This document shows, one piece after another, positions 23,539 to 32,051 of a stretch of 64,000 nt of DNA (its first letter is position 1; every line of letters starts with the position of its first letter). The notes under the pieces were generated by a model that worked only from the letters and a program-made list of their open reading frames with translations, was not told the origin of the DNA and did no database searches. The translations under genes were made by a program, and so were the position numbers. This stretch comes from Prevotellaceae bacterium KH2P17 (GTDB taxonomy: Bacteria > Bacteroidota > Bacteroidia > Bacteroidales > Bacteroidaceae): contig FZRE01000007.1 in the NCBI GenBank assembly GCA_900199655.1, positions 101,371 through 165,370 on the forward strand, in the 5' to 3' direction.

Positions 23539-25788
23539 CTACTTTACGCCCGCGCTGGGCGGCGCTGCCTGGGCGTCGGCACCCCACTCCTTGTTAGGAT
23601 GGCGGCCCATCTGCAGCACCAGCGTGGCGCCGTCCTTGATGTCGTCGTGGCTGAACCAGGGCTTGTTCCAGGGCTTGCCGTTCAGGGTCGCGCTCTGTAT
23701 ATACTTGTTCTCGTCCGAGTTTCCGTTAGCAACAATCTCCAGAATCCTGCCGTTGCCCAGGCGCACCTTGATGCGGCTGAAGAGCGGACTGCCGATGTTG
23801 TAGGCCGGAAAGCCGGGCGTTACGGGGTAGAAACCGATGGAGGAGAAGACTGCAAAGGCAGTGAGGCCGCCGCCGTCCTCATCGCCCGGTATGCCCATCA
23901 CGTCGTTTCGGAACCACGTCTTGAGCACTTGGCGCACGCGTTTCTGCGTCATCCATGGCTGTCCTGCGTAGTTATATAAATAAGGTATGTGCAGAGAAGG
24001 CTCGTTGGCCATGGTAAACTGGCCTATGTTACCGGTCTGGTCGGGCAGCTGGGTGTAGAATTCGCGCTTGCCGCGGCCCATGGGTTCGGCAAACGTCTGG
24101 TTCAGGTTGCGGACGAACTGCTCGCGTCCGCCCATCAAGCTGATGAGGTCGGCCACGTTGTGTTGTACGTCCCAGCGGTAGGTCCAGCCGTTGTTTTCGT
24201 CGTAGGTGTCACGCACTCCGACGCCTCCCGAGAAGCGGTAGTCGAACGGTTCGAGGAACCGGCCCTCGCTGTCCTTGGGGTGGAAGAACGCCGTCTGCGG
24301 GTTGAAGAGGTTGCGGTAGTTGTAACCCAGGGCGGCGTAGCGGGCCGCCTCCTTCTTTTTACCCATGAAGGCAGCAATGCGGGAGAGTGCCCACTCGTCG
24401 TAGCTCGTGCCGAGGGTAACGGCCACGGGCTGCCTTTTCTCGAAGCTGCTCACGTTGGGGTCGGTCTCTGCCTCGCCCTCCCGCAGTGCCGGAATGTAGC
24501 CGTGCTGCTTGTAGAAGCTGTCTATCCAGCCGGCAGGTTTGCCGCTCCAGGGCGCCAGAGTCTTCTCCTCGAGGGCCTTGCGGCTGTACTCGAAGCCCCG
24601 CTTGGCGTCAACCTTGAGCCCCTTGTAGAGTGCATCGGCTATCATGGCCACGCCGTGGTTGGAGTTCATTCGGCGCGAGTCGCCGCTCACCTCGGGAAAA
24701 GTGGGCAGCCATCCGGTTCCCATCTGCTCGGCCATAAGCAGGTACGACTCGATGATGTCTTCCTCCTTGCGCGGCTGAATGAGTGCGCGCAGGGGGTGGG
24801 CGGCACGGTACGTGTCCCAAATCCAGTCGTCGGTATAGAACGGGCGGCCACCGTCGGCGTGCACCTTTCCGTCGTACGCGCTCCAGTAACGGCCGTCCTC
24901 GCTCATGCAGATGGGGCGCTCAAAGGTGCGGTAGTACGAGGTGTAGAGCACTGTTCGCTGGTTGTCGCTGCCTCCCTCCACGTCAATGGCCGAGAGGGTT
25001 GTGTTCCATTCGGCCCTTCCATCGGCCAGGAGCTTCTGCAGGTTGTAGCCTTGCTGCTCGCGGTAGAGGTTCTTGCGGGCCTGCTCCTCGCTGATGAAAG
25101 AGACGCCGTAGCGCAGGTTAACGTGCCCGGTGCCGTCGGCAAAGCGCAGCACGGCGCAGGAGTTGTCGCCCCGGGCCTGCTTGTCGGCGCTCATGTGGCC
25201 ATCCTTCAGGATGCCGCTCTCAACGGGTTGCTGCTCCGTTTCGGCATAAAGATAGACGCGCGTGTTGCCGTACACCTCCTGATATCCGCTCACGCTGTTG
25301 CCGCTGATGGCAATGGCGCCCTTCTGCGAGTTGATGAGCACGTACACGGGTTGGCCCTGCCGGAAGTCGAGGGTGTACATGGCACTCTGGTGGGAGAGGG
25401 CATAGTGGGCGGCCAGCTGGTTGTCGTTGAGCTCTATATCGAAGCCGTAGGGGGTGATTTTCTCGTGGTCGTAGTTCATCGGAACTACCGGTTGGAGCTG
25501 CTGCCCCTGATAGGGAGTGATGCTGAAGGCCGACCGCTCGCGGTGATTAGTTACGATAACGGGCAGCCCGTTGACAAGTTCTGTGGTGTAATCGGCCCGT
25601 GCCGGATACACGCGCAGCATGCTGTTGGGCAGCTGCACGGTAGCAAACGTGGGCACCAGCAGGTGACTGATGTTGCCGATGTAGGGGTTCACGTAGTCAA
25701 CCGGCTGCTTCTGTTGGGCCGATAGCGGCTGTACCGTAAGCATGGAGAGCACGAACGCTGCCGTGCCAAGTAGTTGGTTAAGTTTCAT
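23539..25788 (-). CDS. GH92 family alpha-mannosidase
   Basis: 749 residues with a cleaved signal peptide (about 1-24, ending PLSAQ). It starts with the family opening VDYVNPYIGN and continues through an N-terminal beta-sandwich and a catalytic (alpha/alpha)6 domain. The conserved GDEDGGGLTAFAVFSSIGFYP segment, carrying acid residues of the site, and GNSDENKYIQ follow. GH92 enzymes are calcium-dependent exo-alpha-mannosidases (1,2, 1,3 or others) acting on N-glycans and yeast mannan. The bond specificity is not fixed here. It works logically with the GH76 locus near 57 kb although it is not adjacent. Confidence 0.94.
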   Translation of the reverse strand: MKLNQLLGTAAFVLSMLTVQPLSAQQKQPVDYVNPYIGNISHLLVPTFATVQLPNSMLRVYPARADYTTELVNGLPVIVTNHRERSAFSITPYQGQQLQPVVPMNYDHEKITPYGFDIELNDNQLAAHYALSHQSAMYTLDFRQGQPVYVLINSQKGAIAISGNSVSGYQEVYGNTRVYLYAETEQQPVESGILKDGHMSADKQARGDNSCAVLRFADGTGHVNLRYGVSFISEEQARKNLYREQQGYNLQKLLADGRAEWNTTLSAIDVEGGSDNQRTVLYTSYYRTFERPICMSEDGRYWSAYDGKVHADGGRPFYTDDWIWDTYRAAHPLRALIQPRKEEDIIESYLLMAEQMGTGWLPTFPEVSGDSRRMNSNHGVAMIADALYKGLKVDAKRGFEYSRKALEEKTLAPWSGKPAGWIDSFYKQHGYIPALREGEAETDPNVSSFEKRQPVAVTLGTSYDEWALSRIAAFMGKKKEAARYAALGYNYRNLFNPQTAFFHPKDSEGRFLEPFDYRFSGGVGVRDTYDENNGWTYRWDVQHNVADLISLMGGREQFVRNLNQTFAEPMGRGKREFYTQLPDQTGNIGQFTMANEPSLHIPYLYNYAGQPWMTQKRVRQVLKTWFRNDVMGIPGDEDGGGLTAFAVFSSIGFYPVTPGFPAYNIGSPLFSRIKVRLGNGRILEIVANGNSDENKYIQSATLNGKPWNKPWFSHDDIKDGATLVLQMGRHPNKEWGADAQAAPPSAGVK

Positions 25789-25866
25789 TTTATATTGGTT
25801 TTAATGCTGTAATCTTACCTCTAAGGGGCGTAAGGAGCAAGGGTAAGGGCATGGGTTACACCTTAT

Positions 25867-26364
25867 TTATATGTTCATCGCCATGATGTAGTCGTTCATA
25901 TAGAAGCCGTGGCCGATGTCGAAGTCGCCTTCACGGTCCTTGTGCATGCCCAGATGCTCGTAGAAACCTATGGCCGGATTGTTCCGGTTCACGTGCAGCT
26001 CCATCTTGAGTGGGGCCGGATGGCACTCTTTCACATACTTCACGGCCTGCTCGAAGAGGTACCGGCCGGTGCCGGAGCCCTGCGCCCACGGCAGCACATA
26101 TATCTTCTGCAGCTCCCAGACGTCGTCATCAACGGGCTGGACGGATACGTAGCCCGTCTCTCTTCCATCCTCCGAGGCTATCAGATAGGTGTGGTGCTGC
26201 TCCGCCATCTGGCTTTCGAGGCTGCTGACGGAGTACATCCAGTCCATCATGAACGCTATCTGTTCGGGCGAGATGATGCCGGCATAGGTGCGGGGAAACA
26301 CCTCCGAGGCCATGTGGTGTATCAGTCGGCAGTCTGCCGTGGTAGCTTTGCGGATTTCTCTCAT
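25867..26364 (-). CDS. GNAT-family N-acetyltransferase
   Basis: 165 residues. The acetyl-CoA-binding motif region reads LQKIYVLPWAQGSGTGRYLF (about 89-108) with the R/Q-x-x-G-x-G/A core, followed by MELHVNRNNPAIGFYEHLGM, as in spermidine/amine or protein acetyltransferases. The substrate is unknown. It lies 78 bases upstream of GH92 on the same strand, and diverges from CE2 with a -7 box at 26390. Confidence 0.9.
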   Translation of the reverse strand: MREIRKATTADCRLIHHMASEVFPRTYAGIISPEQIAFMMDWMYSVSSLESQMAEQHHTYLIASEDGRETGYVSVQPVDDDVWELQKIYVLPWAQGSGTGRYLFEQAVKYVKECHPAPLKMELHVNRNNPAIGFYEHLGMHKDREGDFDIGHGFYMNDYIMAMNI

Positions 26365-26389
26365 TGCTTAAAAACGCGTTAGATGTACG

Positions 26390-26397
26390 CAAAAGTA
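26390..26397 (-). promoter_or_regulatory. -7 box of the GNAT gene
   Basis: TACTTTTG on the minus strand, 26 bases before the ATG at 26364. No clear TTG at the right distance. Confidence 0.45.
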
Positions 26398-26407
26398 CCC
26401 ATAAATC

Positions 26408-26438
26408 TTGATAAATTGAAATAAAAAGCGTATTTTTG
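26408..26438 (+). promoter_or_regulatory. Promoter of the CE2-GH20 operon
   Basis: TTG (26408-26410), 20 bases, TATTTTTG (26431-26438); leader of about 15 bases to the ATG at 26459. Confidence 0.7.
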
Positions 26439-26458
26439 CACAGCTAAAATCAAATGAC

Positions 26459-27553
26459 ATGAAACGATATTCCTTTCTCTTGGCAGTCCTGATGCTGTCA
26501 CTGAGCACGTTTGCCGGCAAAATTGACGAAGGCCGGTTGCTGCGCGACGGGGCCTCCTATACGGGCCGCGTGCTGCACAACGCTGACGGATCGGTGACTT
26601 ACGACTGGACTGGAGTGTACGTGCAGACCGACTTCACGGGCGGCGCCATTGCCGTTTGCATCAGCGAAGCGGATACAAGTTACCACAACGTGTTCATAGA
26701 CGACAAGCTCGTTCGTAAAATAAAGGTGTACGGCAAGCAGCCTCACAGCGTGCTGCTGGCCGAAGGACTGAGCCGCGGTACGCACCGCCTGCGCCTGCAG
26801 AAGGCCACAGAGGGCGAGTACGGCTTTACCACCATCCACGGCTTCTACCTCAACCGGGGCGGCAGCATGAAGCCGGTGGCGAGGCGGGAACGCTTCATCG
26901 AGGTGTTTGGCGACAGCTACACCTGCGGCTACGGCACCGAGGCAAAGAGCGCCGAAGAACGCTTCAAGCCCTGGACAGAGAACTGCAACCGCGCTTATGG
27001 CTGCATCATAGCCCGTTACTTTAATGCAGACTATGCCCTGACTGCCCACAGCGGCATGGGTATTGTGCGCAACTACGGCTACAAAGCGCAGGTATCGCCC
27101 AAGAATATGCTCGTTCGTTCGGCCTTGCTCCTTGACGAGCACGACTCCATTCCTTACGACTTCAAGGCCTACAAGCCCTCGCTGGTGCTCATCAACTTAG
27201 GCACCAACGACTTTTCTACCATCATCGCGCCCTCCGTAGAGCAATATACGGGCAACTACCTCAAGCTCATCAGCCTCGTCCGTAGCCACTATGGCGACGT
27301 TCCGGTGCTCTGTATAACGCCTTTCTCGGCCAAGCCTTACCTGCTCACAGCCCTCCAGGAGCTGCGCCGACTCACCATGCAAGACAAGAACATACACTTT
27401 GCAGAGCCCATGCCCGATATCATCAAGCGCGGTCATGACTACGGTGCAGACTGGCATCCGAACTATCAGGGGCAGCGGAAGATAGCCATGACGCTCATTC
27501 CGCAGGTGTCCGCCATCATGGGATGGGATCTGGAAGACAAGAACATCTATTAA
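26459..27553 (+). CDS. CE2-type carbohydrate esterase (SGNH hydrolase)
   Basis: 364 residues with a signal peptide (about 1-19). An N-terminal beta-sandwich (about 20-140) precedes an SGNH domain with GDSYTCGYGTE (Ser153), GTNDFS and the C-terminal DWHPNYQGQ carrying the catalytic His (near 333). This two-domain layout matches CE2 acetyl esterases, which remove O-acetyl groups from xylans, mannans and related glycans. It is followed after 17 bases by a GH20 hexosaminidase, so deacetylation and GlcNAc/GalNAc removal may act on the same substrate. Confidence 0.9.
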   Translation: MKRYSFLLAVLMLSLSTFAGKIDEGRLLRDGASYTGRVLHNADGSVTYDWTGVYVQTDFTGGAIAVCISEADTSYHNVFIDDKLVRKIKVYGKQPHSVLLAEGLSRGTHRLRLQKATEGEYGFTTIHGFYLNRGGSMKPVARRERFIEVFGDSYTCGYGTEAKSAEERFKPWTENCNRAYGCIIARYFNADYALTAHSGMGIVRNYGYKAQVSPKNMLVRSALLLDEHDSIPYDFKAYKPSLVLINLGTNDFSTIIAPSVEQYTGNYLKLISLVRSHYGDVPVLCITPFSAKPYLLTALQELRRLTMQDKNIHFAEPMPDIIKRGHDYGADWHPNYQGQRKIAMTLIPQVSAIMGWDLEDKNIY

Positions 27554-27570
27554 CATCAATCCATAAACCT

Positions 27571-29217
27571 ATGAAACGAATACTTCTTTTATTGTTTATC
27601 GCCATGGCGACACTCCACATCAACGCTGCCGATGCCGACTACAACGTAGTGCCTCTGCCGCAAACCGTCAGCCTGCAGAAGGGCGGCGCCTTCGTTCTCG
27701 ATGGCAGCAAAGCCATCGTCTACGGCGATGCAGCGCTGGCAGCCGATGCCAACTTCCTGGCCCAGTACGTGGCCGAAGTGAGCAAGTTGCAGCTATCAAC
27801 CCGCGCGGGCAATGCCAAGGCCGGCCGCGGCAACGTGTTCCTGACGCTCGACAAGAAGGTTAAGAACCCCGAAGGGTACACCATCAACGTTAATGCCAAG
27901 GGCGTTACCGTGGCCGGACAGACACCTGCAGGCGTGTTCTACGGCGTGCAGACGCTCCGCAAATCGCTGCCCATACTGGCCCAGAGCGCAGCAGTGAACC
28001 TGCCGGCAGTAGTTATCACGGACGCTCCACGCTTCGCTTACCGCGGCATGATGCTCGACTGCGCCCGTCACTTCTTCCCGGTAGAGTTCGTGAAGGAATA
28101 CGTCGACCTCATCGCACTGCACAACATGAACCGCTTCCACTGGCATCTGAGCGACGACCAGGGCTGGCGCATCGAGATAAAGAAATTCCCCAAGCTGACC
28201 GAAGTGGGCGCATGGCGCAGCGGAACGGTAATGGGACACAACTCGGATGTTGACGACGGGCTGCGCTACGGCGGCTTCTACACACAGGAAGAGATACGTG
28301 ACGTGGTGAAATACGCCGCCGAACGCCACATTACCATCATCCCCGAAATCGACATGCCGGGCCACATGCAGGCCGCGCTGGCCGCCTATCCCGAGCTGGG
28401 ATGCACCGGCGGACCCTACGAGGTGGGCCACTACTGGGGCGTGTACAGCGAGATTCTGTGCGCCGGAAACCCCAAAACGTACGACTTTGTGAAAGGAGTA
28501 CTCGACGAAGTCTGCACCCTCTTCCCCTCTGAATACATCCATATAGGAGGCGACGAGAGCCCACGCGTGCGCTGGGAGCAGTGCCCCAAGTGCCAAGCCA
28601 TGATAACCCAGAAGGGCATAACGGCCAAAGGCAGGCAGAGCAAGGAAGCCCGGCTGCAGGGATACTTTGCCACCGAGGTGCAGAAATACCTCGAGAGCAA
28701 GGGCCGCAAGCTCATAGGATGGGACGAACTCCTGGAGTGCGACGTCGACAACAGTGCCACCATCATGTCCTGGCGCGGTGCAGAACCGGGCGCGGAGGCC
28801 GCCAAGCTGGGCCACAATGTTATCATGAGCCCCAACTCCTACTTGTATTTTGACTACTACCAGACCGCCAAGACGCACAACGAACCGCTGCTCATAGGCG
28901 GAAACCTGCCCATTGAGAAGAGCTACTCCTTTGAGCCGGTGCCGGCAGGTGCCGATGCCGCCACCGCTGCCCGCATCATCGGCGTGCAGGCCAACTTGTG
29001 GACAGAGTACATAGGCAGCACAAACCTCGTGCAATATCAGGTGCTTCCGCGCATGAGCGCACTGTCTGAAATACAGTGGATGCAGGCCGGCAAGCGCAAC
29101 TACCAGGACTTCCTGAAGCGTGTGAACCACATGCGCGACTTCTACCAGATGAAGGGCTGGACCTACGCCAAGCATCTCTGGCCGGAGCTGTACTTGCAGG
29201 AAAGCAAGAAATACTAA
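27571..29217 (+). CDS. GH20 beta-N-acetylhexosaminidase (first copy)
   Basis: 548 residues, signal peptide about 1-20. A GH20b N-terminal domain (about 21-135) precedes the catalytic barrel: FHWHLSDDQGWRIEIKKFP, then the catalytic Asp-Glu pair in GGDES (Asp328, Glu329) of the substrate-assisted mechanism. It removes terminal beta-linked GlcNAc or GalNAc from glycans in the periplasm. The ATG at 27571 begins a clear signal peptide; a start at 27523 would overlap the CE2 gene. It is second in an operon with CE2 and ends at a bidirectional terminator. Confidence 0.95.
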   Translation: MKRILLLLFIAMATLHINAADADYNVVPLPQTVSLQKGGAFVLDGSKAIVYGDAALAADANFLAQYVAEVSKLQLSTRAGNAKAGRGNVFLTLDKKVKNPEGYTINVNAKGVTVAGQTPAGVFYGVQTLRKSLPILAQSAAVNLPAVVITDAPRFAYRGMMLDCARHFFPVEFVKEYVDLIALHNMNRFHWHLSDDQGWRIEIKKFPKLTEVGAWRSGTVMGHNSDVDDGLRYGGFYTQEEIRDVVKYAAERHITIIPEIDMPGHMQAALAAYPELGCTGGPYEVGHYWGVYSEILCAGNPKTYDFVKGVLDEVCTLFPSEYIHIGGDESPRVRWEQCPKCQAMITQKGITAKGRQSKEARLQGYFATEVQKYLESKGRKLIGWDELLECDVDNSATIMSWRGAEPGAEAAKLGHNVIMSPNSYLYFDYYQTAKTHNEPLLIGGNLPIEKSYSFEPVPAGADAATAARIIGVQANLWTEYIGSTNLVQYQVLPRMSALSEIQWMQAGKRNYQDFLKRVNHMRDFYQMKGWTYAKHLWPELYLQESKKY

Positions 29218-29265
29218 GCAAAAACCTACCTCCAACCTCTCCACAAGGGAGGGGAGGACAAGCAA

Positions 29266-29308
29266 AGAAGAAGGAAGGGTGCACGCTGCACTCTTCCTTC
29301 TTCTTTTT
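29266..29308. terminator. Bidirectional terminator between GH20 and the esterase
   Basis: AAAGAAGAAGGAAGGGTGCA pairs with a TGCACTCTTCCTTCTTCTTT arm; pyrimidine-rich tails follow on both strands (TTCTTTTTG on plus). Confidence 0.85.
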
Positions 29309-29349
29309 GTTTGCGGGTCCGCAGCCGGCGAGCGCGGGCTCCGGATGGA

Positions 29350-30501
29350 TTATTTTTCGGCGCCCGATACCGGTATCGTTACCTCTGCCACTGCGGGGAA
29401 GCTGTAGCGGAGGTCGCCCCGCCGGCGCAGCGTTTCGCGCAGCAGCGTGGCCGTGCGGTACAGGCGGCCCTTGAAAAGCTGGCGGCCGCGGTAGCGAACC
29501 GTTACGGGCTTGTCCAAATTCAGCATCTCGTCGTTCAGGTAAATGCACAGTCTTGAGTAGTCGCAACGCTCAATTTCTACCGTTTGTCCTTTGATTTCGG
29601 CCCTCACTTCTTTGCCCCGGGCCAGCTCCTGCCGCGGAGCACCGAGCCAGTAGAAGTAAGGACGCGCCTCTGCAGCTTGGTGCCACACCACCCGGTGCGG
29701 CCAGGCAGTGCGCCTGAACTGTGCCATCCAGTCTATGGCAGCCGTGTCGGCACGGTCCATCCAGTGCCCCTTGCCGGCCATGATGTGGCCTTCGTGACGG
29801 TAACCCCCGCCGTCCTGCCGCTGCAGCGAGTCCATCTGCGCAATGCGTTCTGCGCAGAGGCGGTTGCGGTTGTAAGCGCTGTCGTTGGCACCGCACCATA
29901 TCATGAAGGGCAGGTTGCGCAGGTTCTCCAGCCGAACGTCGCCCGGATGGCCGGCCATCATGGATGCCGCCGCCCACGCATCGGCCATTCGCGGCGCCAT
30001 CCGCCACACACCATCGCCTCCGGCCGAGTAACCCAGCAGGTACACCTTGTCCGGATTAACGTCCAGCCACGTAACAGCCATCTTGATGATGTCGGCATAA
30101 TACGCGTCGGCATCGGCCTGGCACCACATGTTCCAGGCACTCACAGGGCAGTGGGGAGCCACGTACACGCCCTCCTTGGGTGTGTAGAGGTTCCACTGGT
30201 TGCGCCACTGGAACATGTTGTCCTCGTACGGCACGCCCCCTCCCCCATGCAATGAGATGTAGAGCGAGCGGCCGTCGGCCGGCTTGTTGCCGTAAACGGT
30301 CCAGAAGAGGTCCATCTTTCGGTCGCCGTGATAAATCACCTTGTACTTGTACACCTGCTCGTACTTGGCCTTCGTTCTGGCCATCCACGCCTGTCTGATT
30401 TGCTGTGCAGCCTGTTCGGCCTCCTGCCGCGAGAGCTGTGCATGGGCCGGCAGGAGCAGGCACAGGGCGCCGGCAACCATCAGTTTTCTGAGTTTCGTCA
30501 T
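29350..30501 (-). CDS. Secreted alpha/beta-hydrolase (esterase/feruloyl-esterase-like)
   Basis: 383 residues, signal peptide about 1-22. Alpha/beta-hydrolase fold with oxyanion segment LHGGGG (84-89), nucleophile elbow GYSAGGDG (Ser159), Asp207 in GANDSAYNR and His246 in GKGHWMD as the likely triad. The closest type is the poly(3-hydroxybutyrate)-depolymerase/CE1-like secreted esterase group found in Bacteroidetes glycan loci. A C-terminal beta-rich stretch (about 290-383) may bind carbohydrate. The substrate is unknown. It converges on GH20. Confidence 0.82.
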   Translation of the reverse strand: MTKLRKLMVAGALCLLLPAHAQLSRQEAEQAAQQIRQAWMARTKAKYEQVYKYKVIYHGDRKMDLFWTVYGNKPADGRSLYISLHGGGGVPYEDNMFQWRNQWNLYTPKEGVYVAPHCPVSAWNMWCQADADAYYADIIKMAVTWLDVNPDKVYLLGYSAGGDGVWRMAPRMADAWAAASMMAGHPGDVRLENLRNLPFMIWCGANDSAYNRNRLCAERIAQMDSLQRQDGGGYRHEGHIMAGKGHWMDRADTAAIDWMAQFRRTAWPHRVVWHQAAEARPYFYWLGAPRQELARGKEVRAEIKGQTVEIERCDYSRLCIYLNDEMLNLDKPVTVRYRGRQLFKGRLYRTATLLRETLRRRGDLRYSFPAVAEVTIPVSGAEK

Positions 30502-30531
30502 GTTTATCGGGTTCTGTCAGTTCTTGTGCTG

Positions 30532-30539
30532 CAAAGGTA
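30532..30539 (-). promoter_or_regulatory. -7 box of the secreted esterase gene
   Basis: TACCTTTG on the minus strand, 31 bases before the ATG. A TTG lies only 14 bases further up (30554-30556), so the -33 match is poor. Confidence 0.5.
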
Positions 30540-30586
30540 CTAAATTGTTTCGGCAATCGGGCAGCCCCGCCGTCCTATTGCGTTTC

Positions 30587-31117
30587 CTACCCCGGATTAT
30601 CGCTTTTTACGAAGTAGTATTCCCAGTTGCGCTTATGGCCCTTGGTGATGTAATAGTCTGCCTGCGGGTCCCCGCCCCACGGGTCGTTGAATTTAAGCCT
30701 CAGCGATGTACCGGCCAGGAAGTGAAGTGTCAGCTTCTCGCCCTTCAGGTCGAACGTTCCGTAGCTCACGGAGTCCTCATCGTCGTAGAGATAAAAGGCG
30801 AAGCTGTTGTCGCGGAAGAAGCGTATCTGCAAGGGCGCGGCATGGGGCGTGCACCACTGTCCGTAGATTTCGTGGCGGTTATTGTTATAATCAGATAAGG
30901 GCAGCGTATCCGTCATGGCCATCAGCGGTTTTTTCTTGACCACCTGCTGCGTGTCGCGGCTCACCTTCGGGGCTACCTGCACGGCAGTTTTTCTCACCTG
31001 CGGAGAGGCTTCCCTGCGCCCTCCGCAACCCAGCATGCACACTGCCGCGAGCACGCACAGCAACGGGCAAGCTATCGTTTTCCTGCGTTTTGGTTTGTTA
31101 GTTACATGGTTTCTCAT
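30587..31117 (-). CDS. Small lipoprotein, unknown function
   Basis: 176 residues from the ATG at 31117. The signal ends CMLGC at Cys31, giving a lipoprotein. After a lysine/valine-rich linker, a compact domain begins IYGQWCTPHAAPLQIRFF and continues with alternating strands (SFAFYLYDDED, GTFDLKGEKLTLHFL), resembling small beta-barrel lipocalin-like or META/DUF domains that sense no obvious ligand. The function is not recognised. A -7 box 33 bases upstream supports this start; the earlier in-frame ATG (31150) overlaps that box. Confidence 0.75.
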   Translation of the reverse strand: MRNHVTNKPKRRKTIACPLLCVLAAVCMLGCGGRREASPQVRKTAVQVAPKVSRDTQQVVKKKPLMAMTDTLPLSDYNNNRHEIYGQWCTPHAAPLQIRFFRDNSFAFYLYDDEDSVSYGTFDLKGEKLTLHFLAGTSLRLKFNDPWGGDPQADYYITKGHKRNWEYYFVKSDNPG

Positions 31118-31149
31118 TTCCAAAAACTTACTGTCAGCATCAATAACCA

Positions 31150-31182
31150 CAAAGGTAAGAAATTATTCTGTATGCCCACCAA
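31150..31182 (-). promoter_or_regulatory. Promoter of the small lipoprotein gene
   Basis: Minus strand: TTG (31180-31182), 22 bases, TACCTTTG (31150-31157). Confidence 0.55.
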
Positions 31183-31231
31183 CTTCCGCAGGTTATTTGT
31201 TCACACTTCATTACTACCTGTAAAACGAACC

Positions 31232-31585
31232 GGTAACCTGCTCTTGGAAAGGGGAGGCGGAGGAGGGGATGACCTGAAAGCTACAACTTGCCACCTTGAG
31301 GAAGAAATCATCCCCTCCTAACTTCCCCTTTCTAAGGGGAGGAAACGCTGCTACCGGCTTCCTGCTGGTTAGTTGCTGGTTTTTAAAGACAAAGTAACAG
31401 AGTAATTTTTCAGCTGCTGTAGGTTTGCTTGTTTGTAGGAATGAGCAAGCAACGATTAGTGACAAGGCTAACCGGTAACCTCCCCTTGGAAAGGGGAGGC
31501 GGAGGAGGGGATGACCTGGTAGCAGGAATTGGCAATGCAGCTGATGGTATCATCCCCTCCTAACCTCCCCTTTCCAAGGGGAGGA
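31232..31585. repeat. Family B hairpins, four copies, with one family D arm
   Basis: B elements at 31232 (forward), 31307 (reverse), 31474 (forward) and 31549 (reverse), two F-R pairs. An AAGACAAAGTAACAGAG family D arm begins at 31386, 88 bp before the second forward B, the same distance as in the 321-bp composites; the matching right arm is missing, so this looks like a truncated composite. From 31590 to 31820 there are CCCTCC/GGAGGG hairpins and no gene. Confidence 0.8.
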
Positions 31586-31828
31586 AAAACCCACCCAAGC
31601 CCTCCCGAAGGGAGGGAGTATTTATCGTATGGATTGAAACGAGACAAAAACAACAGCCTTTCCTCTTATCTACCTCTTACATATTGCTTTGCTCCCTCCT
31701 TTCGGGAGGGCCGGGGTAGGCCCCCGAACGGGATGTTGTACCTAAATGGGAGAAAAGGGAGAAAAGCTCAACGAGGGGTCTATCTTCAGCCATCTGAAAA
31801 CCAGCCGCTCACAAACAGCAAAGCAGCA

Positions 31829-31905
31829 GGTGCCTTTCAAGCCCGCCGAAGGATAGCTTCAAGCCTGTTGAAGATGCCACTCAACGGGCTTGAAGCATAG
31901 CTCCG
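31829..31905. repeat. Family C repeat, copy 3
   Basis: Half-sites begin at 31836, 31858 and 31880 (CTCAAC), exactly 22 bp apart, with CTTGAAG-type partners after most of them. The outer arm starts AGGTGCCTTTCAAG. Confidence 0.85.
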
Positions 31906-31996
31906 GCAAGTGTGCTTGTAAGGAGCTGATTATCTGCAACTTGCGTTAGAGGCTGAAACAGCTGCCTGCCCACGGCCCGTAACCCCCTTTACGCAG

Positions 31997-32032
31997 GAGC
32001 CCCGGAAGCATTCGGACTTGCTCCCGGGGCTC
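31997..32032 (-). terminator. Hairpin behind the sigma/barrel operon
   Basis: GAGCCCCGG (31997-32005) pairs perfectly with CCGGGGCTC (32024-32032), 20 bases after the stop of the gene at 32052. No T-run on the minus strand. Confidence 0.6.
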
Positions 32033-32051
32033 ACAGACACTCTTGTTTGGC